Notes: generated from the letters alone by a model not told the origin. DNA of 64,000 nucleotides from VGBV01 sp963813725 (GCA_963813725.1 CAWFAI010000013.1:310001-374000), one strand, 5' to 3'; shown: positions 55,683 to 64,000, numbered from the stretch's first letter. Program-made: numbers and translations.

Positions 55683-55715
55683 GCGCGCATCGCCGCCCCA
55701 CCGCCGGGAACCGGT

Positions 55716-56468
55716 TCAGGCCGACTGCAGCCGGCCGCCGTCGAGCGGAATCACGGTCCCGGTCAGGTAGGCCGCGCGCTCGGAGCAGATGAACGCGACG
55801 AGGTCGCCGTACTCGTCGGGGGTGCCGAGCCGGCCGGCCGGGATGCTCTCCCTGGCGCTCTTCTCGGCGGCCTCGATCGAGCCGTGCAGGGAGCCGAGGC
55901 GATCGGTGGCGAACATGCCCGTCGCCACCGTGTTGACCGTGATCCCGTCGGCCGCGACCTCGCTCGCGAGCGTCTTGAACAGCCCGACCGTCGCCATCCG
56001 GTGGGCGTTGGAGAGCGCCAGGCCGGGAATCGGCTCGATCACCGAGGTGGAGGCGACATTGACGATCCGCCCCCATCCGCGCTCGCGCATCCCCGGGATC
56101 ACCGTCTCGGCCAGCACGCGCGGCGCCTGCACCAGCGAGGTGTAGGCGGCCTCCCATTCCTCGGCGTCATGGGCGAAGGCTCCCCCGGCGGGCGGCCCGC
56201 CGGTGTTGGTGACGAGTATCTCGACCGGTCCCAGCGCCTCGGCCACCTCGCCCGGCAGCGCGGTCATCCGGTCCAGGTCCCCGGTGTCGGCCGGGACCGT
56301 GACCACGCCCGCCCCGAGCTCGCCGGCGGCCCCCTCGAGGGAGTCCTCGGAGCGCGAGGAGATCGCAAGCCGCGCCCCCTCGCGCGCGAGCGCTCCCGCG
56401 ATGCCGAGCCCGATCCCCTTGCTGGCTCCCATCACCAACGCCACGCGTCCCTCGATCCCGAGGTCCAT
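55716..56468 (-). CDS. SDR-family oxidoreductase with altered active site
   Basis: The 250-residue Rossmann protein has the NAD(P) loop VMGASKGIGLGIA, the NTGG motif and the end segment GTVIPLDGG of FabG-like SDRs. The Ser of the catalytic set is present (NVASTSV), but the usual YxxxK aligns with SNAHR in LALSNAHRMATVGLFKTLA, so Tyr and Lys are replaced. This pattern is known in a subgroup of SDR proteins; the reaction is uncertain. It follows the ATP-grasp gene by 5 nt. Confidence 0.85.
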   Translation of the reverse strand: MDLGIEGRVALVMGASKGIGLGIAGALAREGARLAISSRSEDSLEGAAGELGAGVVTVPADTGDLDRMTALPGEVAEALGPVEILVTNTGGPPAGGAFAHDAEEWEAAYTSLVQAPRVLAETVIPGMRERGWGRIVNVASTSVIEPIPGLALSNAHRMATVGLFKTLASEVAADGITVNTVATGMFATDRLGSLHGSIEAAEKSARESIPAGRLGTPDEYGDLVAFICSERAAYLTGTVIPLDGGRLQSA

Positions 56469-56473
56469 CGGGG

Positions 56474-57673
56474 TCAGTCCCCGGTCAGCTCGGCCAGGTA
56501 GGCGGCGTCATCGGCCGGCAGGCCGGGAATCGGCTGCCCGTCCCAGGTGATGCCGTCCGACATCGCCTCGAACAGGCCCCTCCGCTCGGCGAGGCTCATG
56601 CGCTCGTGGTGGGCGAAGGCGAGGAACGAGTAGAGCTGTGGCATCAGGTCGTGCCAGCCGGAGTCGGTCCCCTTGACGGCGGCCAGGTCGTGGATCGAGC
56701 TCGGCGCCTGCTTCAGCGGCTCGCGGAAGATCTGGCCCAGCACCGCGAAGTCGAGCTGCTCGGCTCGTCCGGGCTCGACCTGGAGCGTCTCGATCGTCGG
56801 CGCCAGGAGCCCGCGCTCGAGCTCCTCGCCGGTCATCAGCAGCACCCCGTCGGTGGGGCGGGGGTTGCACTCGATCATCATCAGCCCCTGCTCGGCGTCG
56901 ACGAAGTCCAGCGACATCTGGCCGTCCCACTCGAGCTCGGTCGCGAGCTTCTCGACCGCCGGCAGCGTGTCGGAGGGATCGACCGAGAGGAACTGGATGC
57001 CGGTCGAGTGCTCCCACTGGCGCGGCGCGCGGTAGGACATGTGGGCCGCCACCTCACCGTCGTGGATGCAGGAGTAGGTGCAGTGCATCGGCCCCTCGAC
57101 GAACTCCTGCACCAGCCACGGGTTGGCCTCGGTGGGGTGGACGTCATCGGGGCTCAGGTGTCCCGCCAGCGGGCCCGTGTTGGTCATCAGGCCGACCCCG
57201 CCGCGCGAGAACGCGGCGCGCCCGAAGTACTTGGGAAAGCGCTCGATCGCGGCCTTGAGCTCATCCTGGTCATGCGCCACCACCGTCTGCGGCGTGCGCA
57301 GTCCGAGCTTGTCGCAGAGCTCCTGGAAGGTCCCCTTGTCGTGGACCTGGGCCAGCGTCCGGAACGGGGGCGCGTACAGGCGGGTCGTCTTCGAGAGGCG
57401 CTCGTGCTGCGCGGCGAGGTAGAAGACCTCCTCGAACATCGGCAGGATCAGCTCGATCTCGTTCTCGGTCGCGTAGCGCTCGACGTCGCCGACGAAGGCC
57501 TCGGGGTCGTCGGTTGCCGACGCGGTGGTGAAGTGCCCGGCCAGGTACTTCGAGTGGCTGCCGGGGGCGGCCGCGTAGCTGTCGCAGGCGTAGATCTCAT
57601 GGCCGCGCTCGCCGAGCTTGCGGACCATGTCCAGCGCGAACGGCATCCGCGAGCTTGTGACCAGCAGCTTCAC
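56474..57673 (-). CDS. ATP-grasp enzyme
   Basis: The 399-residue protein has the pre-ATP-grasp fold (KLLVTSSRMPFALDMVRKLGERGHEIYACDSY), the lid region (VHDKGTFQELCDKLGLRTPQTV), ATP-binding FPKYFGRAAFSRGGVG, LVQEFVEGPMHCTYSCI, and metal-binding MSLDFVDAEQGLMMIECNPRPTDGV. This is a carboxylate-amine ligase-type ATP-grasp fold, but it is not PurK, PurD or a carbamoyl phosphate synthetase. Substrate unknown. GTG start at 57673, divergent from the dioxygenase. Confidence 0.85.
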   Translation of the reverse strand: MKLLVTSSRMPFALDMVRKLGERGHEIYACDSYAAAPGSHSKYLAGHFTTASATDDPEAFVGDVERYATENEIELILPMFEEVFYLAAQHERLSKTTRLYAPPFRTLAQVHDKGTFQELCDKLGLRTPQTVVAHDQDELKAAIERFPKYFGRAAFSRGGVGLMTNTGPLAGHLSPDDVHPTEANPWLVQEFVEGPMHCTYSCIHDGEVAAHMSYRAPRQWEHSTGIQFLSVDPSDTLPAVEKLATELEWDGQMSLDFVDAEQGLMMIECNPRPTDGVLLMTGEELERGLLAPTIETLQVEPGRAEQLDFAVLGQIFREPLKQAPSSIHDLAAVKGTDSGWHDLMPQLYSFLAFAHHERMSLAERRGLFEAMSDGITWDGQPIPGLPADDAAYLAELTGD

Positions 57674-57701
57674 CGCTGCGCGACGCTACTACGATCGGTG
57701 C

Positions 57702-58367
57702 ATGGCGGGTCTGCCGGATCGAGGCAACGCAGCGGGGGCGGATCGCACCCGCCCGCTGACGCGGCGCCAGGCGCTGGCCGCCGCCGCGGCAGGCGGCGCA
57801 GCCGCAGTCATCGCCGCGTGCGGGGGAGACGACGGGGACGGCGCCGCCGCGACCGAGGCCGGTGCGCAGGCGCTGGATCCCACGCCCGCCTGCGGGGATG
57901 ACGGCGCCACGCCCGAGCAGACCGAGGGCCCCTTCTTCACGCCTGACTCGCCCGAGCGGATCTCGCTGCTCGAGCCGGGCATGGCCGGGACGGCGCTGCT
58001 GCTGACCGGCCGCATTCTGGACACCGGCTGCCGCCCCATCCCCGGCGCCCTGCTCGACTTCTGGCAGGCCGACGACGCGGGGCAGTACGACAACTCGGGC
58101 TACCGGCTGCGGGGCCACCAGTTCGCGGACGCGTCCGGCGAGTACCGGCTGCGCACGATCGTCCCCGGCCTCTACACGGGCCGCACCCGCCACATCCACG
58201 TCAAGGCCCAACCGCGAGGCGGATCGGTCCTCACCACCCAGCTCTACTTCCCGGACGAGCCGGCCAACGAGGCCGACGGCATCTTCGACCCCCTGCTGCT
58301 GGTGGACCTGACGGACTCCGGCGCGAGCAAGCGCGCCCGCTACGACTTCGTGCTCGCCGCGGCCTGA
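57702..58367 (+). CDS. Intradiol ring-cleavage dioxygenase-like lipoprotein
   Basis: The roughly 221-residue protein starts with a Tat-type signal (TRRQALAAAAAGG) that runs into a lipobox ending VIAAC, so it should be an exported lipoprotein. The domain has TEGPFFTPDSPERI, PGALLDFWQADDAGQYDNSGYRLRG, IVPGLYTGRTRHIHVKA: two Tyr and the HxH that bind Fe(III) in catechol dioxygenases are present. TACGAT lies 6 nt before the ATG, so the message may be leaderless. The natural substrate of such exported forms is unknown. Confidence 0.85.
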   Translation: MAGLPDRGNAAGADRTRPLTRRQALAAAAAGGAAAVIAACGGDDGDGAAATEAGAQALDPTPACGDDGATPEQTEGPFFTPDSPERISLLEPGMAGTALLLTGRILDTGCRPIPGALLDFWQADDAGQYDNSGYRLRGHQFADASGEYRLRTIVPGLYTGRTRHIHVKAQPRGGSVLTTQLYFPDEPANEADGIFDPLLLVDLTDSGASKRARYDFVLAAA

Positions 58368-58391
58368 GCCCCGCTACCTTCAGACGGCCCC

Positions 58392-58464
58392 GGGCGGTTA
58401 GCTCAGTTGGGAGAGCATCTCGTTTACACCGAGAAGGTCACTGGTTCGAGCCCAGTACCGCCCA
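58392..58464 (+). tRNA. tRNA-Val(TAC)
   Basis: Acceptor GGGCGGT/ACCGCCC with discriminator A, D stem GCTC/GAGC, anticodon stem TCTCG/CGAGA around TTTACAC (anticodon TAC, valine), and T arm ACTGG-TTCGAGC-CCAGT. CCA is not encoded. GCTACCTT at 58372-58379 is a likely -10 region. Confidence 0.95.
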
Positions 58465-58497
58465 TCCGGCCGGCCATCGCCTCCGGACGCCTCCGGC

Positions 58498-60106
58498 CTA
58501 TGAGGGCTCCGGGTCCTCGCCCTCGATGCGCTGCGGCATCAGGGCGCCGCTGCCGAAGCGGCGGCCGCGCAGCAGCTCGTCCTCCAGCTCCTCACCCGGT
58601 GTGTCCTTGCCTGGGAGCAGGGTCCTGCGCAGCTCGTGGGCGTCGAAGATCTCGTCCAGGTCCTCGCGGGTGAGCGTTTCGCGCTCGAGCGCGTTGGTCG
58701 CCAGGTCGTCCAGGCACTCGCGGTTCACCTGCATCAGCTGGCGCGCGCGCGCGTAGGCCATGTGCGCCAGCTCCTGTGCGTGGAGGTCGACGTCGCGGCG
58801 AGTCTGGTCGGACAGCGCGTAGTCGCTGGTCGGCTGAGCCAGGGGCGCGCTCTCGGGCGGCCCCTTGGCGACGGTCATGCCGAACTCGGTCACCATCTGG
58901 ACGCAGATGCCGTGAACGCGGGCGAGATCGTCGGCGGCGCCGGAGTAGGCCTCGTCGAAGACCTCCTCCTCGGCGGCCCGGCCGCCCAGCAGCGTCACCA
59001 CCTCGTCGAGCAGCTGCTTGCGCGAGCGCAGGTAGCGGTCCTCCTGGGGAGAGTGGGCGACGAAGCCCAGCGCCGGCCCGCGCGGGACGATGCTGAGGAT
59101 CTCGGGCGGGTCCAGCCCCACCAGGCGGCGGGCCAGGGCGTGGCCGGCCTCGTGGTAGGCGACGATGCGGCGCTCCTCCTCGTTCAGCCGCCGCGCCTGC
59201 TGTGAGCCCACCGACTGGCGCAGCAGCGCCTCGTCCAGGTGCTCGCGCGCGATCTCCTTCCGCTGGTCGCGGCCGGCGATGATCGCCGCCTCGTTGAGCG
59301 CGTTCGCGAGCTGGGCGCCGGTCATCCCGGTCGTCTTGCGGGCGACGTCGGTGAGGTCGATGTCGTCGGCCAGCGCCTTGTCCCTGGCGTGGCTGCGCAG
59401 GATCGCCTCGCGCCCGTCGCGGTCGGGCGGCGCGACCAGAACCTGGCGGTCGAAGCGGCCAGGCCGCAGCAGCGCCTTGTCGAGCTTCTCCACCGCGTTC
59501 GATGCCGCCAGCACGATCACGGTGCCGGGGTCCCGCTCGAAGCCGTCGAGCTCGACCAGCAGCTGGTTCAGCGCCTGCTCCCGCTCGCCCGAGCCGCCGT
59601 CGCCACCGGCGCTGCGGTGTCCGCCGACGGCGTCGATCTCGTCGATGAAGACGACCGCGCGTCCCGATTCGCGCGCCTCCTTGAACAGGCGCCTGATCCT
59701 GGCGGCGCCGCGGCCGACGAACATCTCCACGAAGCTCGATCCCGAGGCGGCGAAGAAGTCGACGCCCGCATGAGCCGCCACGGCCCTGGCCAGCATCGTC
59801 TTGCCGGTTCCCGGCGGCCCATAGAGCAGCACGCCGCGCGGCGCCCGCGCCCCGAGGCCCTCGAAGCGCTTCGGGTCCTTGAGCCACTCGGCGACGTCCA
59901 CCAGCTCCTCCTTGGCGGCGTCGACGCCCTGGACCTGCATCCCACAGCACCGGCTGGGTCTTGCTCGCTTTGACCGTCTCGGGGCGAGTGGTTCCCATCG
60001 TCCCGCGCAGCAGCATCACGAACACGATCAGCAGCCCGAGCGAGAAGAACACCCCGAACACGGGGTACCACTCGAAGACGAAGTCGGTGAACGACGAGGC
60101 GAGCAT
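58498..60106 (-). CDS. ftsH: Short FtsH-like AAA zinc protease, frameshifted
   Basis: The protein of about 535 residues has one N-terminal membrane segment (VFGVFFSLGLLIVFVMLL), Walker A GPPGTGKTML (near 99), Walker B VVFIDEIDAVGG, the arginine-finger region LLRPGRFDRQV, and the zinc site AYHEAGHALA (near 319) with acidic residues further on (EEEVFDEAYSGAADDLARV). One extra base near 59945 separates the N-terminus (KTQPVLWD) from GVDAAKEELVDV; 1609 nt is 536 codons plus one. Unlike standard FtsH there is no second membrane segment or periplasmic domain. Confidence 0.85.
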
Positions 60107-60189
60107 GGTTAGTGGATGCCGATCATGGCGCGCGCACCGTCAGTATCGGCAAATGAGCGCCCGGGCTGGAACCGGACGCGAGGCCGTGC

Positions 60190-60657
60190 CTACAGGCCGG
60201 GCTTGACCACCATGTCGAGCACCACCAGGATCAGGAACAGCAGCTCGACCCTCGAGACCATCAGGACCCGCCCGATCCGCCGCTGCACGTCGGGGTGGTC
60301 CTCCCCGAGCGACTCCATCAGCTTCCCGATCCGGCCGGACTCGGGGCCCAGGAAGGCCGCGCCGGTGATGAACGAGGCGAGAAACACCGCGAGCGCCGCC
60401 GAGACCCAGAACTGCGAGAACTCCCAGGCGGGCTCTTTCAGGACCATCCAGACGCCGAAGACGACCACCATCAGGGCGGAGGGGATGAGCACGCGGTTGC
60501 CGATCCACTCGACGTCGCCGAACAGCTCGGCCATCCGCCGTGGCCCGGCAGCGCGGGCTCGCAGCGCGAAGACCTGGATCATCGCGTCCCCCCCGAGCCA
60601 GACGGCGACGAAGGTCAGGTGGGCGAAGAGCAGGAACTCATACAGGGTGATGTCCAT
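60190..60657 (-). CDS. Four-helix membrane protein, DUF2269/CopD-like
   Basis: The 155 residues have four membrane segments: YEFLLFAHLTFVAVWLGGDA, VLIPSALMVVVFGVWMVL, AALAVFLASFITGAAF and VELLFLILVVLDMVV. The His in the first helix with WLGG resembles DUF2269/CopD-like proteins, which may bind heme or metal. A soluble loop (ESGRIGKLMESLGEDHPDVQRR) lies before the last helix. Function unknown; it lies downstream of the gene at 60679 on the same strand. Confidence 0.7.
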   Translation of the reverse strand: MDITLYEFLLFAHLTFVAVWLGGDAMIQVFALRARAAGPRRMAELFGDVEWIGNRVLIPSALMVVVFGVWMVLKEPAWEFSQFWVSAALAVFLASFITGAAFLGPESGRIGKLMESLGEDHPDVQRRIGRVLMVSRVELLFLILVVLDMVVKPGL

Positions 60658-60678
60658 ACGAGTCCCCGCCCGCGCGTC

Positions 60679-61074
60679 TTAGTCGGCGAGCCCGTAGAGC
60701 AGAGCCTTGCTCTTGTCATCGGAGTCGACCTTGACCTCGAAGCGCTTGCCGGCCTCGTAGTGGCCCGAGCCGATCGCGTCCGCGGTCAGGTTCTGGAGGA
60801 CGGTGGTGTCGTAGGAGTCGCCGGCCTCGAGCTCGATCGAGACGTCGATCGCGTACTGCTTGTTGACGCCGGCATCGGTCTTGCCGGTCTCGCTGATCGA
60901 GTTGATCGTCGCCACGCCGGGCAGGCCGCTGGTGGCGATCTTCTGAGCGGTCTGCGCGTACTCCATGTCGGCGGCGTCGGGCATCGCGCCCATGCCGGTC
61001 CCCTGCGCCGCGGCGTTCTGCTGCGCCTGTGCGGCCATCTCCTGCGCCTTCTTGATGTCGTCCATCATCCCCAT
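60679..61074 (-). CDS. Hypothetical protein, Met/Gln-rich start, beta-rich body
   Basis: The 131-residue protein begins with a helical, Met/Gln/Ala-rich segment (MDDIKKAQEMAAQAQQNAAAQ), followed by a beta-rich domain (GVATINSISETGKTD, YAIDVSIELEAGDSYDTTVLQNL, RFEVKVDSDDKSKALLYGLAD). There is no signal peptide. The ATG at 61074 has GGAGGGAAGAG upstream. I do not recognise the family with confidence. It diverges from the cyclic-nucleotide-binding gene across the tandem repeat at 61173. Confidence 0.75.
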   Translation of the reverse strand: MGMMDDIKKAQEMAAQAQQNAAAQGTGMGAMPDAADMEYAQTAQKIATSGLPGVATINSISETGKTDAGVNKQYAIDVSIELEAGDSYDTTVLQNLTADAIGSGHYEAGKRFEVKVDSDDKSKALLYGLAD

Positions 61075-61172
61075 TGGCTCTTCCCTCCGAAGTCGTGGCT
61101 TGCGCCGCCACTCTATCCAGCCGACCGCGGCACGGCGGCGCGCCGATCGGTTAGGTTCCCCGCGCACCGCAG

Positions 61173-61250
61173 ACAAGCCGCCCCCGGACGCGAAGCGAAG
61201 GAGGCGGCGCCACAAGCCGCCCCCGGACGCGAAGCGGAGGAGGCGGCGCC
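61173..61250. repeat. Two tandem 39-bp repeats that can form hairpins
   Basis: Copies at 61173-61211 and 61212-61250 differ at one base. Each begins with AAGCCGCC and ends with GGAGGCGGCG, so GCCGCC and GGCGGC can pair within one unit or across units. They lie in the divergent gap between the genes at 61074 and 61264, ending 13 nt before the ATG. Confidence 0.75.
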
Positions 61251-61263
61251 AGCAGGAGGCCCG

Positions 61264-61650
61264 ATGGAAACCAGCCAGCTGAAGCGCATCCCGCTGTTCG
61301 CCGACGCGTCGGACGAGGAGCTGAAGCAGGTCGCGGCGTTCGCCGAGGCGCGGGAGATCGACGAGGGCACGGAGGTGATCGGAGAGGGCGAGTTCTCGCG
61401 TGCCCTGCTTGCGATCGAGTCGGGCACCGTCGAGGTCACCCGCGCGGGCGAGAAGCTCGCCGACCTCGGCCCGGGCGACATCTTCGGCGAGGCGGGCATG
61501 CTGGACGACGAGATGCGCAGCGCCACCGTCACCGCCACTTCGGACTTGAAGCTGATCAGCATGGGCCACTTCGAGGTGAAGCGGCTGAAGAAGGACGCGC
61601 CCGAGGTCTACTCGAAGATCGAGGCGCTGATCGAAGAGCGCGCCGGCTGA
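61264..61650 (+). CDS. Cyclic-nucleotide-binding domain protein
   Basis: The 128 residues form a single cNMP-binding beta-roll: LKRIPLFADASDEELKQVAAFAEAREIDEGTEVIGEGE, IESGTVEVTRAGEKLADLGPGDIFGEAGMLDDEMRSATV split over LGPGDIFGEAGML and MRSATVTATSDLKL. The phosphate-binding cassette GEAGML...RSATV is near canonical. No DNA-binding or kinase domain is attached, so it must signal through a partner. The ATG at 61264 has AGGAGG upstream. Confidence 0.88.
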   Translation: METSQLKRIPLFADASDEELKQVAAFAEAREIDEGTEVIGEGEFSRALLAIESGTVEVTRAGEKLADLGPGDIFGEAGMLDDEMRSATVTATSDLKLISMGHFEVKRLKKDAPEVYSKIEALIEERAG

Positions 61651-61738
61651 CGGCGCGAGCGCTCCGCTAGAACTCCTCCAGGCAGCGGAATCAGCAGGAG
61701 CTTGAACAGGCCGCCGCTGATGATCGGGTCCTCGCGCA

Positions 61739-62581
61739 TCAGGCCAGCTTCGTCCGCAGTTCGCCCAGGGTGGGGGAGCTGATCACGACCTCGTCGCCCG
61801 ACTTCAGCCAGAGCTGGGGATCCCGCGCGCTGCCGACTCCCGATGGGGTGCCGGTCGAGACGATGTCGCCCGGCTCCATGGTCATCCACCCCGACAGCCG
61901 CGAGAGCAGCTCCGGGGCCGAGAAGATCAGGTCCGAGGTGACCGCGTCCTGCATCACCTCGCCGTTCAGCTGCAGCCGGAAGGCGATCGCGTCGTGCGCG
62001 CCGGCCTCGTCGGGGGTGACCAGCGCGGGCCCGCACGGGGCCGAGCCGTCGAAGACCTTGCCGGGCATCCACTGGGGTGTCGCGAACTGCAGGTCGCGGG
62101 CGGAGAGGTCGTTCAGGAGCATGTAGCCGGCGATCGCCTCCTCCGCCGCCTCCGTCGAGACCTCCCGGCAGCGGCGCCCGACGACGAAGGCGACCTCGGC
62201 CTCGTAGTCCACCTTGTCGCTGGCCGCGGGCAGCGGCACCTCCGCGTCGGCCGCCGCCAGCGCGTTCGGGAACTTCGCGAAGAAGGTCGGCACCCGCGGC
62301 GGCTCGACGCCGGCCTCTTCGGCGTGGGTGCGGTAGTTGAGGCCGATGCAGACGATCTTCCCGGGATCCGGGACGGGCGGCCGGGCCTCGACCTCAGCGG
62401 GAACCGGGGCGGCTCCGCCGCGCTCCGCGGCCTCGCCCAAGGCGCCCAGGCGATCGCCCTCGAGCAGCTCCCGAACACTGGTCGGGTCCTCTCCCAGCAG
62501 CCCACCGGCATCGAGGATGCCGTCGCCGACCCGGACGCCGGCGCGGTCTGCGCCCCCCTGTCGGTAGGTCAGGATTCGCAT
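61739..62581 (-). CDS. Fumarylacetoacetate hydrolase (FAH) family protein
   Basis: The 280-residue protein has an N-terminal subdomain and the FAH fold: KIVCIGLNYRTHAEEAG, the metal Glu pair in DYEAEVAFVVG, LLNDLSARDLQ (metal Asp), GKVFDGSAPCGPALV and PGDIVSTGTPSGVG. Such enzymes hydrolyse or decarboxylate acylpyruvates or related compounds from aromatic breakdown. The substrate cannot be told from the context. Confidence 0.88.
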   Translation of the reverse strand: MRILTYRQGGADRAGVRVGDGILDAGGLLGEDPTSVRELLEGDRLGALGEAAERGGAAPVPAEVEARPPVPDPGKIVCIGLNYRTHAEEAGVEPPRVPTFFAKFPNALAAADAEVPLPAASDKVDYEAEVAFVVGRRCREVSTEAAEEAIAGYMLLNDLSARDLQFATPQWMPGKVFDGSAPCGPALVTPDEAGAHDAIAFRLQLNGEVMQDAVTSDLIFSAPELLSRLSGWMTMEPGDIVSTGTPSGVGSARDPQLWLKSGDEVVISSPTLGELRTKLA

Positions 62582-62655
62582 CCGACGGAGACCCTAACCG
62601 CGTGGGCCTCTGATCCCGATTCAGCCCGCTTCCGGCTGACGCGATGCCGTTCGGT

Positions 62656-62773
62656 TCGCTACCTTGCGGCCCGTTCGACGGGGTCAGTCACCCCAAAGAA
62701 GGTGTGTGAAGGAAGCGGTGTCCCGGCTGGGCACCTCCTCGCGCACAGGATCCGGCCGAGGAGGCTTATTCAA
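62656..62773 (+). promoter_or_regulatory. Cold-shock gene promoter and long 5' leader
   Basis: TACCTT at 62661-62666 in GCTACCTTGC resembles the -10 seen before other genes here. Transcription from it would give a leader of about 100 nt before the cold-shock ATG, similar to the long structured leaders of cspA messages. GAGGAGG lies at the end of the leader. Confidence 0.4.
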
Positions 62774-62983
62774 ATGGCAGAAGGCACCGTGAAGTGGTTC
62801 AGCAACGAGAAGGGCTACGGGTTCATCACCCCGGATGACGGCTCCAAGGACCTGTTCGTCCACTTCTCCTCGATCAGCGGCGACGGCTATCGCTCGCTCA
62901 ACGACGGGGCCCGCGTCTCCTACGAGGCCGAGGACGGCCCCAAGGGACCGGTCGCGGTCAACGTCCAAGAGCTGGCCGGATAG
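62774..62983 (+). CDS. cspA: Cold-shock protein
   Basis: The 69-residue OB-fold protein starts MAEGTVKWFSNEKGYGFITPDDG, with RNP1 KGYGFI and RNP2 LFVHFS, and ends VAVNVQELAG. It binds single-stranded RNA/DNA and melts RNA structures in the cold. The ATG at 62774 has a GAGGAGG ribosome-binding site. A leader of about 100 nt may precede it. Confidence 0.95.
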   Translation: MAEGTVKWFSNEKGYGFITPDDGSKDLFVHFSSISGDGYRSLNDGARVSYEAEDGPKGPVAVNVQELAG

Positions 62984-63028
62984 CCTTAATCACAACGCGG
63001 CGGCCGCAACGGGCCGTCGTCGAACCCC

Positions 63029-63102
<74 letters not shown>

Positions 63103-63195
63103 TTTCCTGGTCCTCCCGCAGCTCCGAGGACACCCGCATCAGAGCGCTTCACGGCCGGGAGCAAGTGTGCGCAGCGGTACGCTCAAGCCAGCCCG

Positions 63196-64000
63196 ATGCC
63201 CGCGGTCACGCCCCTTCATCCCGGCCCGACGCGATTCGAGGGGGGGCTTGCCGAGGTCGGCCCGGGCGTCCACGCCTGGCTGCAGCCCAACGGACTGCTC
63301 GGCGAGAGCAACGCGGGCCTCGTGGTCGGCAACGGCGCGTCGCTGCTGGTCGACACGCTGTGGGATCCGCGGCTCACGCGCCGCATGCTCGCCGCGATGG
63401 CGCCGTTGATCGAGTCGGCGCCGATCGAGACCCTGGTCAACACTCATTCCGACGGCGACCATTGGTGGGGAAACCAGGAGGTCGCCGGGGCGGAGATCAT
63501 CGCCACGGAGGCCGCGAGGGCGGTGATGGAGGATGAGTCCCCCGCCGAGATGAAGCGCTTCGGGGCGCTGGCGCGTGCCCTGCGGCTGGCCGGCTCCATG
63601 CCGTTCCCCTATCCGCGGCGTGACGACGTTGTCGTGATCGCCGACTATGTCGGCGCAGCTCTTGAGCCCTTCGGCTTCGACGAGACGCGGCTTGTGCCGC
63701 CGACTCGCACGTTCTCTGGAGAGCTCGAGCTGAACGTCGGCGGCCGCATGGTTCGCCTGATCGAGGTCGGGCCCGCCCACACCCCGGGCGATCTGATCGT
63801 CTGGGTCCCGGACGCGAAGATCGCGATCGCGGCCGACATCCTGTTCATCGGGGTGACCCCGATCATGTGGACAGGGCCGCCTGCGCGCTGGGTCGCCGCG
63901 CTCGAGCGGCTGCTCGAGTTGGGCCCCGAACGGCTCGTTCCCGGACACGGTCCGGTCTGCGGCCCGGACGACGTGCGGCGCCTGATCGACTACTGGCGCT
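63196..64000 (+). CDS. Metallo-beta-lactamase-fold hydrolase, 3' end cut by window edge
   Basis: The visible 268 residues include GVHAWLQPNGLLGESNAGLVV, LLVDTLWDP, LVNTHSDGDHWWGNQEV, VGPAHTPGDLIVWVP, IAIAADILFIG and LVPGHGPV. This is the MBL fold with its zinc-site loops in order. In the first motif, HxHxDH reads HSDGDH, so the second His is Asp, as in some MBL subgroups. The ATG at 63196 is the only good start; the frame is open to the last base. Substrate unknown. Confidence 0.85.
   Translation, partial: MPAVTPLHPGPTRFEGGLAEVGPGVHAWLQPNGLLGESNAGLVVGNGASLLVDTLWDPRLTRRMLAAMAPLIESAPIETLVNTHSDGDHWWGNQEVAGAEIIATEAARAVMEDESPAEMKRFGALARALRLAGSMPFPYPRRDDVVVIADYVGAALEPFGFDETRLVPPTRTFSGELELNVGGRMVRLIEVGPAHTPGDLIVWVPDAKIAIAADILFIGVTPIMWTGPPARWVAALERLLELGPERLVPGHGPVCGPDDVRRLIDYWR

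Noticed and set aside
56474..57673. ATP-grasp protein as the missing PurK
   Set aside because: It lacks the PurK sequence pattern, is over 30 kb from purE and groups with an SDR gene.

Overview
The window is very GC-rich, densely coded DNA, almost certainly from an actinobacterium. Supporting families are a MerR-type HspR inside the dnaK-grpE-dnaJ operon, an Rv2578c-like radical SAM protein, an actinobacterial-type inositol-1-phosphate synthase, an F420/LLM-type flavin protein, and purine synthesis through PurS/PurQ/PurL. A deep-branching class such as Thermoleophilia would fit, but that is inference from gene content. There is no ribosomal RNA, phage, transposase or CRISPR array. At least eight otherwise normal genes are broken by small indels (about twelve in all), which looks like draft-assembly error more than gene decay.

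Layout. 1-4.2 kb: groES (cut by the window edge), a small membrane protein, then thiamine genes: thiE leftward, and rightward a TPP riboswitch followed by thiO and a fused thiS-thiG. A 162-nt long-hairpin element lies between them. 4.2-6.1 kb: an SOS (LexA-type) box between an unknown helical protein and a radical SAM protein whose C-terminus resembles a sliding-clamp-binding peptide. 6.2-10.6 kb: a sulfate ABC importer (sbp-cysT-cysW-cysA) facing an Rrf2-type regulator. 10.6-24.6 kb: tRNA-Lys and most of de novo purine synthesis on the minus strand (purD, E, B, C, S, Q, L, F, N, H), interrupted by a P450 and a thioredoxin-fold protein; purM and purK are not present. 24.7-29.3 kb: a methyltransferase, a crotonase, a START-like protein and a cell-wall hydrolase that joins two lytic-transglycosylase-like units to an M15-type zinc site.

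29.3-38.2 kb is a heat-shock region: clpB with an HspR operator (HAIR), then dnaK-grpE-dnaJ-hspR with a degenerate HAIR before dnaK. 38.2-41.7 kb holds a secreted nuclease/phosphatase-like protein, a cytochrome c, endonuclease III and an alpha/beta hydrolase. 41.8-49.0 kb is a same-strand set that reads as an inositol-phospholipid locus: two PAP2-type membrane phosphatase/transferases, a polytopic membrane protein, a CDP-alcohol phosphatidyltransferase, inositol-1-phosphate synthase, and a GT4 glycosyltransferase fused to a PHP phosphoesterase.

49.0-64.0 kb is mixed: a diverged Fe-S uracil-DNA-glycosylase-like protein, an LLM flavoprotein, an rRNA uracil methyltransferase, two small helical proteins, argF, lgt, an SDR, an ATP-grasp enzyme, an intradiol dioxygenase lipoprotein, a short FtsH-like protease, a cyclic-nucleotide-binding protein, an FAH-family enzyme, a cold-shock protein, a metallo-beta-lactamase-fold enzyme (cut by the window edge), and tRNAs for Glu, Val and Asp. 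Several genes lack a Shine-Dalgarno sequence and have a -10-like hexamer 6-9 nt before the start codon, suggesting leaderless mRNAs.
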